A stretch of DNA of 64,000 nucleotides from Paraburkholderia caffeinilytica (GTDB taxonomy: Bacteria; Pseudomonadota; Gammaproteobacteria; Burkholderiales; Burkholderiaceae), in NCBI RefSeq assembly GCF_003368325.1, contig NZ_CP031466.1, positions 2,046,001 through 2,110,000 on the forward strand. The letters run 5' to 3'. Positions within the stretch are counted from its first letter, which is position 1. The number at the start of each line of letters is the position of its first letter. The notes under the pieces are model-generated. The model was not told the origin of the DNA. It did not search any database and saw only the letters and a list, made by a program, of their open reading frames with translations. Both the position numbers and the translations under genes were made by a program. Shown piece after piece: positions 1 to 9,427 of this stretch.

Positions 1-1
1 G

Positions 2-802
2 TTGCTCGAAGTCGATTCGGCCTACTACGCGATGCCGTCGGCGAGCAACGCGCAGTTGTGGAGCGAACGCACGCCGGAAGGCTTCACGTTCAACTTCAAG
101 GCGTTTCGGCTTTTTACCGGACATCAGACTTCGCCCGACGTGCTGCCCAAAGACATTGCAATGGCATTGCCGGAAGGCATCACGGGTCCGCGCAAGAAAA
201 ACCTCTACTACCGTGACATACCCGCCGAGGTCCTCGACGAACTGTGGCGGCGCTATCGGGAAGCGCTGGAACCGTTGCGCGCGAGCGGCCGCCTTGGCGC
301 AGTGCTGTTCCAGTTCGCGCCGTGGATCACCCGTGCCCCGGACGGTCTCGCACTCGTGGAAGATTGCCGGGCGCGCATGGCGGGATACATGATGGCCGCC
401 GAGTTTCGCAATCAGTCCTGGTTCGACGATCAGCACGCACCATGGACGCTCGATTTTCTGCGCGAGCGCGGCCTTGTCCACGTGATCGTCGATGCACCGC
501 CGGACGTGACGAGCCGCGTGCACACCGTTTGGGAAGCGACCCATCCTCAGCTCGCGATGGTGCGTCTGCACGGCCGCAATACGCAGACATGGAGCGCGAC
601 GGGCGCGGCGAGCGCCGCCGATCGCTTCGACTACGACTACAGCGACGACGAGCTGACCGGACTGGCCCCCTCGATCCGCGCCATCGCGACGCGAGCCGGC
701 CGGACCCACGTCATCTTCAATAACTGCTTCGAGGACCAGGGACAGCGCAATGCGCGTTCGCTGATGCGCATTCTGGGCAGCGATCTCGCCCCACTTCCCT
801 AG
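2..802 (+). CDS. DUF72 (YecE-like) protein, 5' end missing
   Basis: Open from the first bases, so the true start lies upstream and the 266 visible residues are the C-terminal part. The frame opens with LEVDSAYYAMPS, which matches the early strand of DUF72 TIM-barrel-like proteins, and continues with FNFKAFRLFTGH, LGAVLFQFAPW, AAEFRNQSWF and MVRLHGRNT, all typical of the family. The late HVIFNNCFEDQGQRNA segment is the usual DUF72 C-terminal signature. The molecular function of the family is not established. No partner gene is visible downstream, since the next plausible gene starts more than 300 bp later. Family assignment is firm; only the start is unknown. Confidence 0.9.
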   Translation: MLEVDSAYYAMPSASNAQLWSERTPEGFTFNFKAFRLFTGHQTSPDVLPKDIAMALPEGITGPRKKNLYYRDIPAEVLDELWRRYREALEPLRASGRLGAVLFQFAPWITRAPDGLALVEDCRARMAGYMMAAEFRNQSWFDDQHAPWTLDFLRERGLVHVIVDAPPDVTSRVHTVWEATHPQLAMVRLHGRNTQTWSATGAASAADRFDYDYSDDELTGLAPSIRAIATRAGRTHVIFNNCFEDQGQRNARSLMRILGSDLAPLP

Positions 803-1138
803 TCCCGGCGATTGCGGTTGACCGCATGGGACGCCAGCCGGCACGCATATTCTGACCGTCGACATCGCGCTTTTTATGCCGCTGCCGAAAATGCGGCTTA
901 TATTGATGTTAAGGATGTTCGTGCATCGATACGACTGCCGGTTCAGCGCGATTGCCGCCCTGATGTTGCGATTGTTGCAGCGGCATGACCGGCCGGCGCG
1001 GCCCGATATGTGCGGCGCGAACGACCCCTGGTATGATGCCAATCGCGCGCCGGAAGGCGTTCGATTTCATCGTCACGTTTTGTAATTGAATTTCCAGCCG
1101 CGTTTTGCGCGGCACTTCTTCCAGCCACGAGAACCATC
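803..1138. other. Intergenic region, no gene seen
   Basis: 336 bp between the DUF72 gene and a small membrane-protein gene. A 6-bp-stem hairpin (GCCGCG, loop TTTTG, CGCGGC) at 1097-1113 lies about 25 bp before the next start and could be a leader hairpin. An open frame at 876-1085 has no recognisable product or good ribosome binding site. Confidence 0.5.
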
Positions 1139-1405
1139 ATGCCCGCCCAACACGACGAACTCCCTACTGCCAGCACCACGCCGGGCAAGGCAAAGCGCAA
1201 GGATCTGCCCATCGTGGCGCGCAATCTTCTGATGGTTACGGTCGGCGTCATCGTTTTCGCAATCGTTGCGACCGTGGTGCTCTACGGTCCGATCACTTAC
1301 GGCGACGAGATTCCCAACTTCGGCATCATTCTCATGCTGACCGTGCCGGTGATTGCGGGCGTGGCTTTCCGGGTGGGACTGGATGCATGGCTGGACCGGG
1401 GGTGA
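1139..1405 (+). CDS. Small two-helix membrane protein, unknown function
   Basis: 88 residues. A basic, polar N-terminus (KAKRKD near residues 18-23) is followed by two hydrophobic segments at about 29-49 and 61-80, separated by a short polar loop (GPITYGDEIPN). The ATG follows a weak GAG ribosome-binding element (ACGAGAACCATC). The last 74 bp overlap the 3' end of the convergent histidine kinase gene on the other strand. I do not recognise the family. The positive-inside pattern and two clean helices support a real inner membrane protein, but a chance frame cannot be excluded. Confidence 0.55.
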   Translation: MPAQHDELPTASTTPGKAKRKDLPIVARNLLMVTVGVIVFAIVATVVLYGPITYGDEIPNFGIILMLTVPVIAGVAFRVGLDAWLDRG

Positions 1406-2744
1406 GCGGCAACACCACCCACACCTCGAGCCCACCGCCCTCGCGCGCATGAAACTGCAGGCTGCCGCCGTGCAGCCGCGCGATCCGTTCGACAATCGCA
1501 AGCCCGAGGCCCGTACCGCCGCTGTGCGCGCGAGCGTTGCGGCCGCGCTGGAACGGCGCTTTCAGCTGCTCCAACTCCTCCGCCGACAGCCCCTTGCCGC
1601 GATCGCCGACGGCGACATGCACGGCTTCGCCCGTGGCCCAGCTTCGCACCGCGAGTCCCGTCCCACCGCCGTAGACAATTGCGTTCTGCATCAGGTTCAT
1701 CAAAAGCCGCATCATGCTGATCGGACGAAACGCCACCGTGGGCAAGCTCGCGAGCGACAGCGCAAATTCATGGCCCAACCCCGCGAAATCGCCGGCGAGC
1801 CGTTCGATCAACGCATTGAGATCGCCGGGCTCCGCCGCTTCACGCTCGCCGCTGCCCGCGTAGTCCATGAACTGCTGCAAGATCGTCTCGATCTGGTCCA
1901 GGTATGACTCGGCGGCAACCACGAAGCTGCTGTCGCTGCCGTCGGGCATCGCCATGGCCATCGAGAGCCGCAGCTTGGTGAGCGGCGTGCGGATGTCGTG
2001 CGAAATGCCCGCCAGCATCAGTGCGCGCGTCGCCTCGGCTTGCTGCAACGCATGCGTCATCTGATTGAATGCGCTGCTTACCGCGGCGATCTCGCCAGGA
2101 CCGTCGGTCGGCAGCGGCGCGGGCGTTTCGCCGGCACTCACGCGGCGCGCCGCCCGCGTCAATTGCTGGAGCGGCTGGTTGAGGTGACGCTGGATCACGT
2201 AGCCGGTCAGCGCCGCCAGTGCGCCCAACCCGAGCGACAACAGAATCGCGGCGTCGAGTCCGGCGCCTTTCGCGTCTTCGGGAATCGGCAGCGCGATCCA
2301 GTACGGCGCGCGCGGCGCATCGGCCGGCGCATGCATGCGAATCCACAGCCGTTGACCGCCCTCGGACTGCCAGAGCGCGGGCATGTCGACGGGTAGATGC
2401 GCGCGCAAGCTGTCGAGAAACACGTTGCGCTGAAACGTGCGATAGGCGCCCATCAAACTGAGCGGCGGCTCAACGGTGGCTTCGGCGGGAAGTTGCGCGC
2501 GGGCGTCGAGGCGTGCTGTCAACTCGGTGCGCGCAGCCAGCGGCGTGGCCTGAAGCAGGCTATCGAGCGTCGTCACATAAGTGGCGAATACGGCGGCGGC
2601 CCGTTCGACGCGAGGCCGCTGCACATAGTGCAGCAACACGCCGAGCGAGCATACCTGGCTCAGCATCACCAGCGCGATCAGCAACGCGATATTGCGCGCC
2701 AATAGTGTTTTGGGCAGCGCTCTGCGTAACCACGCGCGCGTCAT
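1332..2744 (-). CDS. Sensor histidine kinase of RND-linked two-component system
   Basis: About 470 residues when started at the ATG overlapping the regulator stop (ATGA). The upstream 13 codons of open frame are probably not translated. TM1 is at about residues 17-40, a periplasmic domain of about 120 residues follows, TM2 is near 164-184, and HAMP is near 185-237. The H-box ISHDIRTPLTKLR places the phospho-accepting His at about 249. Downstream are an N-box (LLMNLMQNAIVYGG), a DRGKG G1 box and a GGTGLGLAIV G2 box of an HATPase_c domain. The H-box style (ISHDIRTPLT) is EnvZ-like. It is last in the pump operon, so it probably senses a pump-related signal and phosphorylates the regulator encoded just before it. 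The signal cannot be read from sequence. Confidence 0.92.
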   Translation of the reverse strand: MTRAWLRRALPKTLLARNIALLIALVMLSQVCSLGVLLHYVQRPRVERAAAVFATYVTTLDSLLQATPLAARTELTARLDARAQLPAEATVEPPLSLMGAYRTFQRNVFLDSLRAHLPVDMPALWQSEGGQRLWIRMHAPADAPRAPYWIALPIPEDAKGAGLDAAILLSLGLGALAALTGYVIQRHLNQPLQQLTRAARRVSAGETPAPLPTDGPGEIAAVSSAFNQMTHALQQAEATRALMLAGISHDIRTPLTKLRLSMAMAMPDGSDSSFVVAAESYLDQIETILQQFMDYAGSGEREAAEPGDLNALIERLAGDFAGLGHEFALSLASLPTVAFRPISMMRLLMNLMQNAIVYGGGTGLAVRSWATGEAVHVAVGDRGKGLSAEELEQLKAPFQRGRNARAHSGGTGLGLAIVERIARLHGGSLQFHAREGGGLEVWVVLPLTPGPAMHPVPPGKPRPQSPARSA

Positions 2745-3454
2745 GAGCCGACGTCCGCGACCAGCATGTAGCCGACGCCCCACACGGTCTTGATGAAACG
2801 CGGCTTCGACGGATCGTCCTCGATAATCTGCCTGAGCCGCAGCACCTGCACGTCGATGCTGCGATCGAGCGCATCGTGATCGCGCCCGCGGGCGCGCGCC
2901 AGCAGATTGTCACGGCTCACCGGCCGGTTCGGCGACGAGGCCAGCGCGACCAGCAGCAGCATCTGCGCCGAGTGAATCTCCAGCAATTCGCCGGCACGCG
3001 ACAATTGCTGCTTGCCGACGTCGAGGCTGAAATCGCCGAAGCGCACGCTCTGCGAAGTCACGGTGACATCGCCCGAGGCGATCTTCTGGCGGCGCAGCAG
3101 CGCATTGATCCGCGCCACGAGTTCACGCGGCAGGAACGGTTTGGCGAGGTAGTCGTCGGCGCCGGTTTCGAGACCTAGCACCCTGTCGAGCGGATCGCCC
3201 TTCGCGGTCAGCATCAGGATCGGCAGCGTCTGCCCTTGCGCGCGCAACCGGGCGCAGATGGCGAGGCCGTCCTCTTCGCCGATCATCAGATCGAGCACCA
3301 GCAGATCGAACGGCTCGCGCTCCAGGTAACGGTCGAGCCGCTTGCTGTCCTCCGCGACCCGCACGTCGAAGTCGTGTCCGCGCAGAAAACGCTGCAGCAT
3401 GTTGCGCAGTTCGACTTCGTCGTCGAGCACGATGATTTTGGCGGGGCGATCCAT
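2741..3454 (-). CDS. OmpR-family response regulator of RND-linked system
   Basis: 237 residues. The receiver domain has the acidic pair DDE (11-13), phospho-acceptor Asp near 55 in LLVLDLMIG, the LTAKGD motif and Lys in YLAKPF. A winged-helix DNA-binding domain follows, with the usual RSIDVQVLRLRQIIEDDP and VWGVGYML ends. Of two in-frame ATGs six bases apart (3460 and 3454), the second is preferred because GAGGAG lies about 7 nt before it and only 1 nt before the first. The gene starts 16 bp after the RND pump stop and overlaps the kinase start by 4 bp. This supports co-transcription and a role in controlling the pump operon. It could also control other targets. Confidence 0.93.
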   Translation of the reverse strand: MDRPAKIIVLDDEVELRNMLQRFLRGHDFDVRVAEDSKRLDRYLEREPFDLLVLDLMIGEEDGLAICARLRAQGQTLPILMLTAKGDPLDRVLGLETGADDYLAKPFLPRELVARINALLRRQKIASGDVTVTSQSVRFGDFSLDVGKQQLSRAGELLEIHSAQMLLLVALASSPNRPVSRDNLLARARGRDHDALDRSIDVQVLRLRQIIEDDPSKPRFIKTVWGVGYMLVADVGS

Positions 3455-3470
3455 ATGCATGCTCCTCGGC

Positions 3471-6400
3471 TCAGGCGTCCGACCGCGCGTGCCGCGCCGC
3501 GTGCCGTTCGGCCAGGCGCTGCAACAGCACGTAGAACGACGGAATGAACAACACGGCGATGCATGTTGATGCGAGCATCCCCGAGAATACCGCAATCCCC
3601 AGCGAACGACGTGCGCTGGCACTCGCGCCGGTGGCGATCACCAGCGGCACCACGCCGAGAATGAACGCGAACGAGGTCATCATGATCGGCCGGAACCGCA
3701 GGCGCGCGGCTTCGACCGCGGCCTCGGCGATGCTCACGCCTTGTGCCCGAAGATGCCGCGCGAACTCGACGATCAGAATCGCGTTCTTCGCCGACAGCGC
3801 AATCAGCAGCACGAGGCCAATCTGCGTGTACAGATTGTTGGCGGCGCCGAGTGCGGCAAGCGTACCGGCTGTGCCGAGCAAGGCCATCGGCACGGCCAGC
3901 ACCACCGCCACCGGCAGCAACCAGCTTTCGTATTGGGCGGCCAGCACGCAGAACACCAGCAACACGCCCACGGCAAACACCCAATAGGCCGAATTGCCGA
4001 CCAGTTTCTCCTGATACGACATCGCGGTCCATTCGTAACCGATACCCGGGGGCAGCACACGTGCGGCTTCCTGCTCGAACGCCGCGATCGCCTGGCCCGT
4101 GCTGTAGCCGTTCGCCGGATTGCCGTTGATGGCCGCGGCCGGCGCGAGGTTATACAGCGTCGCCACCGCGGGACCTATGCTCGTATGCGCATCGATGAAC
4201 GTGCCCAGCTCCACCATATGGCCGCTGTTGCTGCGAATCTGCAAACGGCGAATGTCGGCGGTTTCGCGGCGAAACGCGCCGTCGGCTTGCACGAACACCG
4301 GGAACGTATGGTTGAACGTGGTGAACTGGTTCACATAGCTCGAGCCGACGTAATCCTGCAGCAGGTCGAACACATTACCCACCGGCACCTGCAGCGATTC
4401 GGCCCTGGCGCGATCGAGCGTGAGTTCGACGGTCGGCACCGATGCGCGAAACGGACTGAACACGCGCTGCAGCTCGGGCCGCTTCGAGACGCCGGCGATC
4501 AGCGCGTCGGTGGCGTCCTGCAAGCGCCGATAGTTTTGCGAGCCGTCCGTGAGCATCACCTGCATCTGCACGCCGCCGCTATTGCCGAGACCTTGAATCG
4601 GCGGCGGCACGATCACCACGGAGCGCACGTCGGGCAGTTTCGCGAGTTCGCTATTCATGCGCAAATACAACGAGCGCAGATCCTCGCCCTTGCCGCGCTT
4701 GCTCCAGTCGTCGAGCGTGACGTAGATCAGCGCGGAATTCGGCAGCGATGCGTTGTTGTCGAGCGGCGAGATGCCACCAATCGATACCACGTGGCTCACG
4801 CCGGGAATCGCCCCGATGCGCTTCTCTATCTGCGTGCTCGCCTCGCGCGTGCGTCCGAGCGAAGCGGCATCCGCCAGTTGCGCCGCGATCAGGATATAGC
4901 CCTGATCCTCTAGCGGAATGAAGCTGGTCGGCACACGCGTCAGCAGAAACGCGGACCCTGCCCCGAGCACCAGCGCAATGACGAGCGCCAGCCCGCAGCG
5001 CTGCACAAACCAGGAAACGATGCGCACATAGCCCTTTTCGACGCGGGCGTACCCCTTGTCGAACACGCGATACACGATGTTCGGCTTGCCGGGCCGCGCA
5101 TGCCGCAGCCAGCGCACGCTTTGCACGGGCTTGAGCGTCACCGCGTTGATCGCGCTGATGATGGTCGTTGCAACGACGACCAACGCAAACTGCCGGTACA
5201 TCTGGCCGGTGACGCCGCCGAGAAACGCCGACGGCAGGAACACCGAGATCAGCACCAGCGTGATGCCGACGATCGGCCCGAGCAACTCGTGCATCGCGTC
5301 GATGGCGGCCTGCTTCGGCGTCTTGCCCTGCTCGATATGTTGCGTAATCCCTTCCACCACCACGATCGCGTCGTCCACCACGATGCCGATTGCCAGCACG
5401 ATGGCGAACAGCGTCAGCAGGTTGATCGAGAAGCCGAGCATGTAGATCGCACCGAACGTACCGATGATCGTCACTGGAATCGTCGTGGCGGGCACGAGCA
5501 TCGCGCGCCAGTTCTGCAGGAACAGCAGGATCACCGCGAGCACCAGCAGCGCGGCCTCGAACAGCGTCTTGTACACGTCGATCACGGACTGCCGCACGAA
5601 GATCGTCGTATCGAACGGCAATTGATAGCTGACGCCCTTCGGCATGTCTTTGGCCAGGCGCGCCATGGTCGCCTTCACGGCATTGCCGACTTCCAGCGCG
5701 TTGGCTTCGGGAAGTTGATAGATCGCGATGCCCGCTGCAGGCTTGCCGTCGAGATTGAAGAATTGACCATAACTCGATGAACCCAGTTCGGTGTGGCCGA
5801 CATCGCGAATGCGCACGAAGCGGCCGCCGTCGTCCGGATCGGCTTTGACGATGATGTCGTCGAACTCGTGCGGATCGGACAGCGCGCCCTGCATCGTGAC
5901 CGTGAGCTGGAACGCCTGGCCGCCGGCGTTGGGCTCCGAACCGAGCTGACCGGCGCTCACGTCCTTGCTTTGGCTCTGAATCGCCTGCATCACATCGGCG
6001 GCGGTCAGATTGCGCTCGCTCAGCTTCTGCGGATCGAGCCACACGCGCATGCTGTACTGGCCGGTGCCGAACACGGTGACGTCGCCGACACCCGGCAAAC
6101 GCGCCAGCGTGTCGCGCAGATAGATCACCGCGTAATTGCTCAGAAACAGCGAGTCGTATTTCGGATCAGGCGATTGCAGCGTGTACAACTGCAAGATCGC
6201 CGTGGACCGCTTGCGCACGGTCACGCCCTGTTGCTGCACCGCTTGCGGCAATTGCGCGGTGGCGGCCGACACGCGGTTTTGCACCAGCACCTGCGCTTTA
6301 TCGACGTCCGTGCCGACGGCGAAGGTGACCGTGAGCGTGTAGGTGCCGTCATTGGTGCTGGTCGACTGCATGTAGAGCGCGTTTTCCACGCCGTTGACCT

Positions 6401-6602
6401 GCGTTTCGATCGGCAGCGCCACGCGGTCGATCACGGTCGCGGCGCTCGCACCCGGAAAACGCGCGACAACCTGCACGGTCGGCGGCGTGATCGGCGGATA
6501 TTGCGCGATCGGCAAGTTGATCAGCGCAACGGCGCCGAGCAGCATTACGATCAACGCGATCACATTGGCCAGGACCGGGCGCTCGACGAAGAAGCGGATC
6601 AT
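3471..6602 (-). CDS. RND multidrug efflux pump, inner membrane permease (HAE1 type)
   Basis: 1043 residues, the standard length for AcrB/MexB-type pumps. It begins MIRFFVERPVLANVIAL, the typical first helix. The TM4 motif GIVVDDAIVVVEG carries the two Asp residues of the proton relay, and IALSAKNAILIVEF carries the TM10 Lys. Two large periplasmic loops follow TM1 and TM7. It should export organic compounds by proton antiport in complex with the adaptor and outer membrane channel encoded just upstream. The ATG overlaps the adaptor stop (ATGA), so translation is probably coupled. The substrate cannot be told from sequence. Family assignment is very secure. Confidence 0.96.
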   Translation of the reverse strand: MIRFFVERPVLANVIALIVMLLGAVALINLPIAQYPPITPPTVQVVARFPGASAATVIDRVALPIETQVNGVENALYMQSTSTNDGTYTLTVTFAVGTDVDKAQVLVQNRVSAATAQLPQAVQQQGVTVRKRSTAILQLYTLQSPDPKYDSLFLSNYAVIYLRDTLARLPGVGDVTVFGTGQYSMRVWLDPQKLSERNLTAADVMQAIQSQSKDVSAGQLGSEPNAGGQAFQLTVTMQGALSDPHEFDDIIVKADPDDGGRFVRIRDVGHTELGSSSYGQFFNLDGKPAAGIAIYQLPEANALEVGNAVKATMARLAKDMPKGVSYQLPFDTTIFVRQSVIDVYKTLFEAALLVLAVILLFLQNWRAMLVPATTIPVTIIGTFGAIYMLGFSINLLTLFAIVLAIGIVVDDAIVVVEGITQHIEQGKTPKQAAIDAMHELLGPIVGITLVLISVFLPSAFLGGVTGQMYRQFALVVVATTIISAINAVTLKPVQSVRWLRHARPGKPNIVYRVFDKGYARVEKGYVRIVSWFVQRCGLALVIALVLGAGSAFLLTRVPTSFIPLEDQGYILIAAQLADAASLGRTREASTQIEKRIGAIPGVSHVVSIGGISPLDNNASLPNSALIYVTLDDWSKRGKGEDLRSLYLRMNSELAKLPDVRSVVIVPPPIQGLGNSGGVQMQVMLTDGSQNYRRLQDATDALIAGVSKRPELQRVFSPFRASVPTVELTLDRARAESLQVPVGNVFDLLQDYVGSSYVNQFTTFNHTFPVFVQADGAFRRETADIRRLQIRSNSGHMVELGTFIDAHTSIGPAVATLYNLAPAAAINGNPANGYSTGQAIAAFEQEAARVLPPGIGYEWTAMSYQEKLVGNSAYWVFAVGVLLVFCVLAAQYESWLLPVAVVLAVPMALLGTAGTLAALGAANNLYTQIGLVLLIALSAKNAILIVEFARHLRAQGVSIAEAAVEAARLRFRPIMMTSFAFILGVVPLVIATGASASARRSLGIAVFSGMLASTCIAVLFIPSFYVLLQRLAERHAARHARSDA

Positions 6603-7804
6603 GACTGGCCCTGCGCCGCGGCGGCGACCACCTGCACCTTCGCGCCGGGCGCGACGGCCAGCGCGCCGCCGGTCACAACCTGGTCGCTCGCCGTGAGACC
6701 TGAGGTGACCGCCCGCTGCGAACCGTACAGGCCAGCCGTGGCCACCGCGCGTTTTTCGATCACGCCCGCGCTGTTCACGATCAGTACCGATGCGCCCGCC
6801 TGATCGCGCAACAGCGCGGTGTCCGGCACCAGCAGCACGTTCTGCGGCGCACCGGCGGGAATATGCACTTCGACCGACATGCCTGGAATCAGATGCGCGT
6901 CCCGATTGGCAATATCGGCGCGCAGCTTGACCGCCCCGCTATTCGGATCGACGCGCGTGTCGACGAATTCGAGCGCGGCGTCCTCACCCTGCCGCTGCCC
7001 CTGGCCCGCGGCCGCGCCGAGCACGTTGACGCGCACCGTGCGCGGCGGCTGCGTGAAAAGCCCGATGCGGTTCGCGTCGCGTTCGTTGAGCGTGAAATTC
7101 ACGTACACCGGCTGGATACGGTCCAACGTGGCGAGCTTCGTGGAGTCAGAAGCGCCCACCAGATTGCCGACGTCGAATGCACGCGCGCCGATGCGGCCCG
7201 CAAACGGTGCGCGTATTTCCGTGTAGCCAAGATTGATGCGCGACATGTCGCGTTTGGCGAGCGCCTGGTCGCGTGTGGTCTGGGCTTTTTGCAGCGTCGA
7301 TTCGGAGGTGGCGTTGTCGGACGTGAGTTGCTTTTGCCGGACCAATTCCTGGTCGGCGTTGTCGAGCGCGGCCTGATCGTAGGTCAGTTGCGCGCGATAC
7401 GTATCCGGCTCGATGCGAAACAGCAACTGCCCTTGCTTGACATAGGCACCGTCGGTAAAGCCGATTTCCTTCAACACGCCCTGCACGCGCGCGGTTAGCG
7501 TGACCGTCGCCGAGGGCGCGACGGTGCCGCTCAGATCGAGCTGCTCGCGCACCTCGCGCGGCGTCGGCCGCGTCACGCTCACTTGCGGCAGGGGTGCCGA
7601 TTGCGCCGATTGCGCCGATTGTGCCGATTGCACTGCCGACGCGCCGCCGTCGCGGCATGCGGGCAGCGCCATTGCCACGGCCAGCACGATGCAAAGCCTC
7701 GCCCCAAGGCGCCGGGTCGGCTCGCTCGGGTTGGCCTCACTCCGGCTTGCGTCACGCCTGTTCGCCACGCTGTGGCGTGCCCCGCTCGCGCTCGTTTCCA
7801 TCAT
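6599..7804 (-). CDS. RND periplasmic adaptor (membrane fusion protein), lipoprotein
   Basis: About 401 residues from the ATG at 7804. A hydrophobic signal ends in the lipobox ALPAC, so the mature protein is probably lipid-anchored in the inner membrane. The lipoyl half-motifs (VQGVLKEIGFTDGAYVKQGQLL and YTEIRAPFAGRIG) flank an alpha-helical hairpin, then beta-barrel and membrane-proximal domains. The open frame extends upstream into the outer membrane factor gene. The ATG at 7804 is preferred because GGGAA precedes it by about 8 nt. Between lipobox and first beta strand sits a Q/S/A repeat encoded by four 9-bp units. It stops within the pump start codon. Confidence 0.94.
   Translation of the reverse strand: MMETSASGARHSVANRRDASRSEANPSEPTRRLGARLCIVLAVAMALPACRDGGASAVQSAQSAQSAQSAPLPQVSVTRPTPREVREQLDLSGTVAPSATVTLTARVQGVLKEIGFTDGAYVKQGQLLFRIEPDTYRAQLTYDQAALDNADQELVRQKQLTSDNATSESTLQKAQTTRDQALAKRDMSRINLGYTEIRAPFAGRIGARAFDVGNLVGASDSTKLATLDRIQPVYVNFTLNERDANRIGLFTQPPRTVRVNVLGAAAGQGQRQGEDAALEFVDTRVDPNSGAVKLRADIANRDAHLIPGMSVEVHIPAGAPQNVLLVPDTALLRDQAGASVLIVNSAGVIEKRAVATAGLYGSQRAVTSGLTASDQVVTGGALAVAPGAKVQVVAAAAQGQS
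7596..7631. repeat. Four 9-bp tandem repeats in adaptor gene
   Basis: Four copies of GCCGATTGC (one base different in copy 3) encode the SAQ repeat just after the lipobox of the adaptor. Unit loss or gain would keep the reading frame and only change linker length. Confidence 0.85.
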
Positions 7805-7808
7805 GTTC

Positions 7809-9377
7809 TTATTTCCCATTCTCGAGCCGGTCTCCACTGGTGCGCGCCAGCGCGGAATTCGCAGGCGGGTTCAGCAAGCGGCCCCAGTCCGTGCGCTGCG
7901 CCATCTGTTCGGCAATCTGTTCGCTCACGACCTGCTGCCCCTGCGCCACCTCCCAGCCACCGCCCAACGCGCGATACAACGACACCGCCGCGAGCGCGGC
8001 GATCCCCTGGTTCTGCGCGAGCGAATCGCCGTCGCGCAACATCGAACGCGATGCGTCGAGCACCGTGTCGAACGTGACCGATCCCGCGCGGTACTGGGCA
8101 TTGGCGAGCCGCAACGCGCGTTGCGACGCATCGGACGCACGCGACGCCGCCGCCAGCGCATCGAGCGAGGTCCGCAGTGCGGCGATGGCATCCTCCACTT
8201 CTTTCTGCGCTTGCAGCACCGTGTTCTGATAGTCGAGAACGGCCTCCTGGAAAGCGGCGTCCTGAATCCGCACGGCGTTTTTCAATTGACCGCGATCGAA
8301 GATTGGCAGCGTGACACCCGCGGAGAAGAGCCCGATCGTCTTGCTGCCCCACTGCGACAGTCCGATGCCATGCTGTTCGCCCGACGAAAGCCCGAACAGT
8401 CCCGTCAACGATAGCGACGGATACAGCTTCGCCTTGGCCGCGCCGATCAGCGCCGATTGCGCCGCCGCGTTGAGCGCGGCCTGGCGTACGTCGGGACGGC
8501 GGCGCAGCAGATCGGCGGGAATGCCCACATCGATCTGCGTTGGCGGCACCGGAATCGCCGTGCCGCCTTTGAGCTGCGCATCGACGGCGTCGGGGGGATC
8601 GGCGAGCAGCACGGCAAGCGTGTCGCGGTCTTGCGCGCGCGCCTTGATGAGCGGTGGAATCTGCGCCTCGGTCTCGGCCACCAGCGTAGCCGCCTGTTCG
8701 ACATCGAGCTGGCTCGCCGCGCCGCGTTTGTAACGCACCTGGGTCAGCGTGAGACTCTGCTGCACGGACTTCAGGTTTTGCTGCGCCACCACGATACGCT
8801 GCTCCAGCGCACGCAGATCGATGTAGGCATTGGCGACATCGGCGAACAGCGAGACGAGCGCGTTGTCATAAGCGGCTTCCGACACGCGCAGTTGCGCGCG
8901 ATCCGATTCGATCTGCCGGCGGTACTTGCCCCAGAAGTCAATTTCCCAGCCGGCGTTCACACGCAGATGCTCGGCCCACAGATGCGTCGGCGGAAACGGA
9001 CCGACGCCGCTCGTGTTGATATGGTCCGCGCCAACAGACACGCTGCCCGATTGCGGCAGCAGATTCTCCGCGCTGATCGCGAGTTGCGCGCGCGCCTTGA
9101 AGATGTGCAAACCCGCCACTTGCAGCGACAGGTTGCGCTCGTACGCACGCTGTTCCAGCGCGCTTAGCACCGGATCGTTGAATGCGGTCCACCAGGCCGC
9201 CTGAGCACCGGGCGCGGTCGGCGCCTCGCCGGCCAGGCTCTCGAGCCACTGGTTTTCAAGCGTCGCGTCCGGCTGTTTGAAGTCGGGGCCGACTGTCACG
9301 CATCCTGGCAGCGCCATGCTCATCGATACGATCAGCGCGCAGGCGATAGACAGACGGCAGGACGGGACAGGTTTCAT
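7809..9377 (-). CDS. Outer membrane factor of RND pump (OprM/NodT type lipoprotein)
   Basis: About 522 residues from the ATG at 9377. The signal peptide ends in the lipobox ALPGC, followed by VTVGPDF, the characteristic start of the mature OprM/NodT family. Two repeated OEP domains supply the trimeric barrel and periplasmic helical tunnel, for example ADVANAYIDLRALEQR and VANAL-type helices. The PADLLRRRPDVRQAALNAAAQ segment is a family hallmark. It is the first of the three pump genes and ends 4 bp before the adaptor ATG. A TTG six codons upstream of the chosen ATG has an AGGA element and is a possible alternative start. Confidence 0.94.
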   Translation of the reverse strand: MKPVPSCRLSIACALIVSMSMALPGCVTVGPDFKQPDATLENQWLESLAGEAPTAPGAQAAWWTAFNDPVLSALEQRAYERNLSLQVAGLHIFKARAQLAISAENLLPQSGSVSVGADHINTSGVGPFPPTHLWAEHLRVNAGWEIDFWGKYRRQIESDRAQLRVSEAAYDNALVSLFADVANAYIDLRALEQRIVVAQQNLKSVQQSLTLTQVRYKRGAASQLDVEQAATLVAETEAQIPPLIKARAQDRDTLAVLLADPPDAVDAQLKGGTAIPVPPTQIDVGIPADLLRRRPDVRQAALNAAAQSALIGAAKAKLYPSLSLTGLFGLSSGEQHGIGLSQWGSKTIGLFSAGVTLPIFDRGQLKNAVRIQDAAFQEAVLDYQNTVLQAQKEVEDAIAALRTSLDALAAASRASDASQRALRLANAQYRAGSVTFDTVLDASRSMLRDGDSLAQNQGIAALAAVSLYRALGGGWEVAQGQQVVSEQIAEQMAQRTDWGRLLNPPANSALARTSGDRLENGK

Positions 9378-9427
9378 CGCGCATTGAGGCGTCAAATATC
9401 CTACGATCCCGCCGATGCCCGCGCGGC

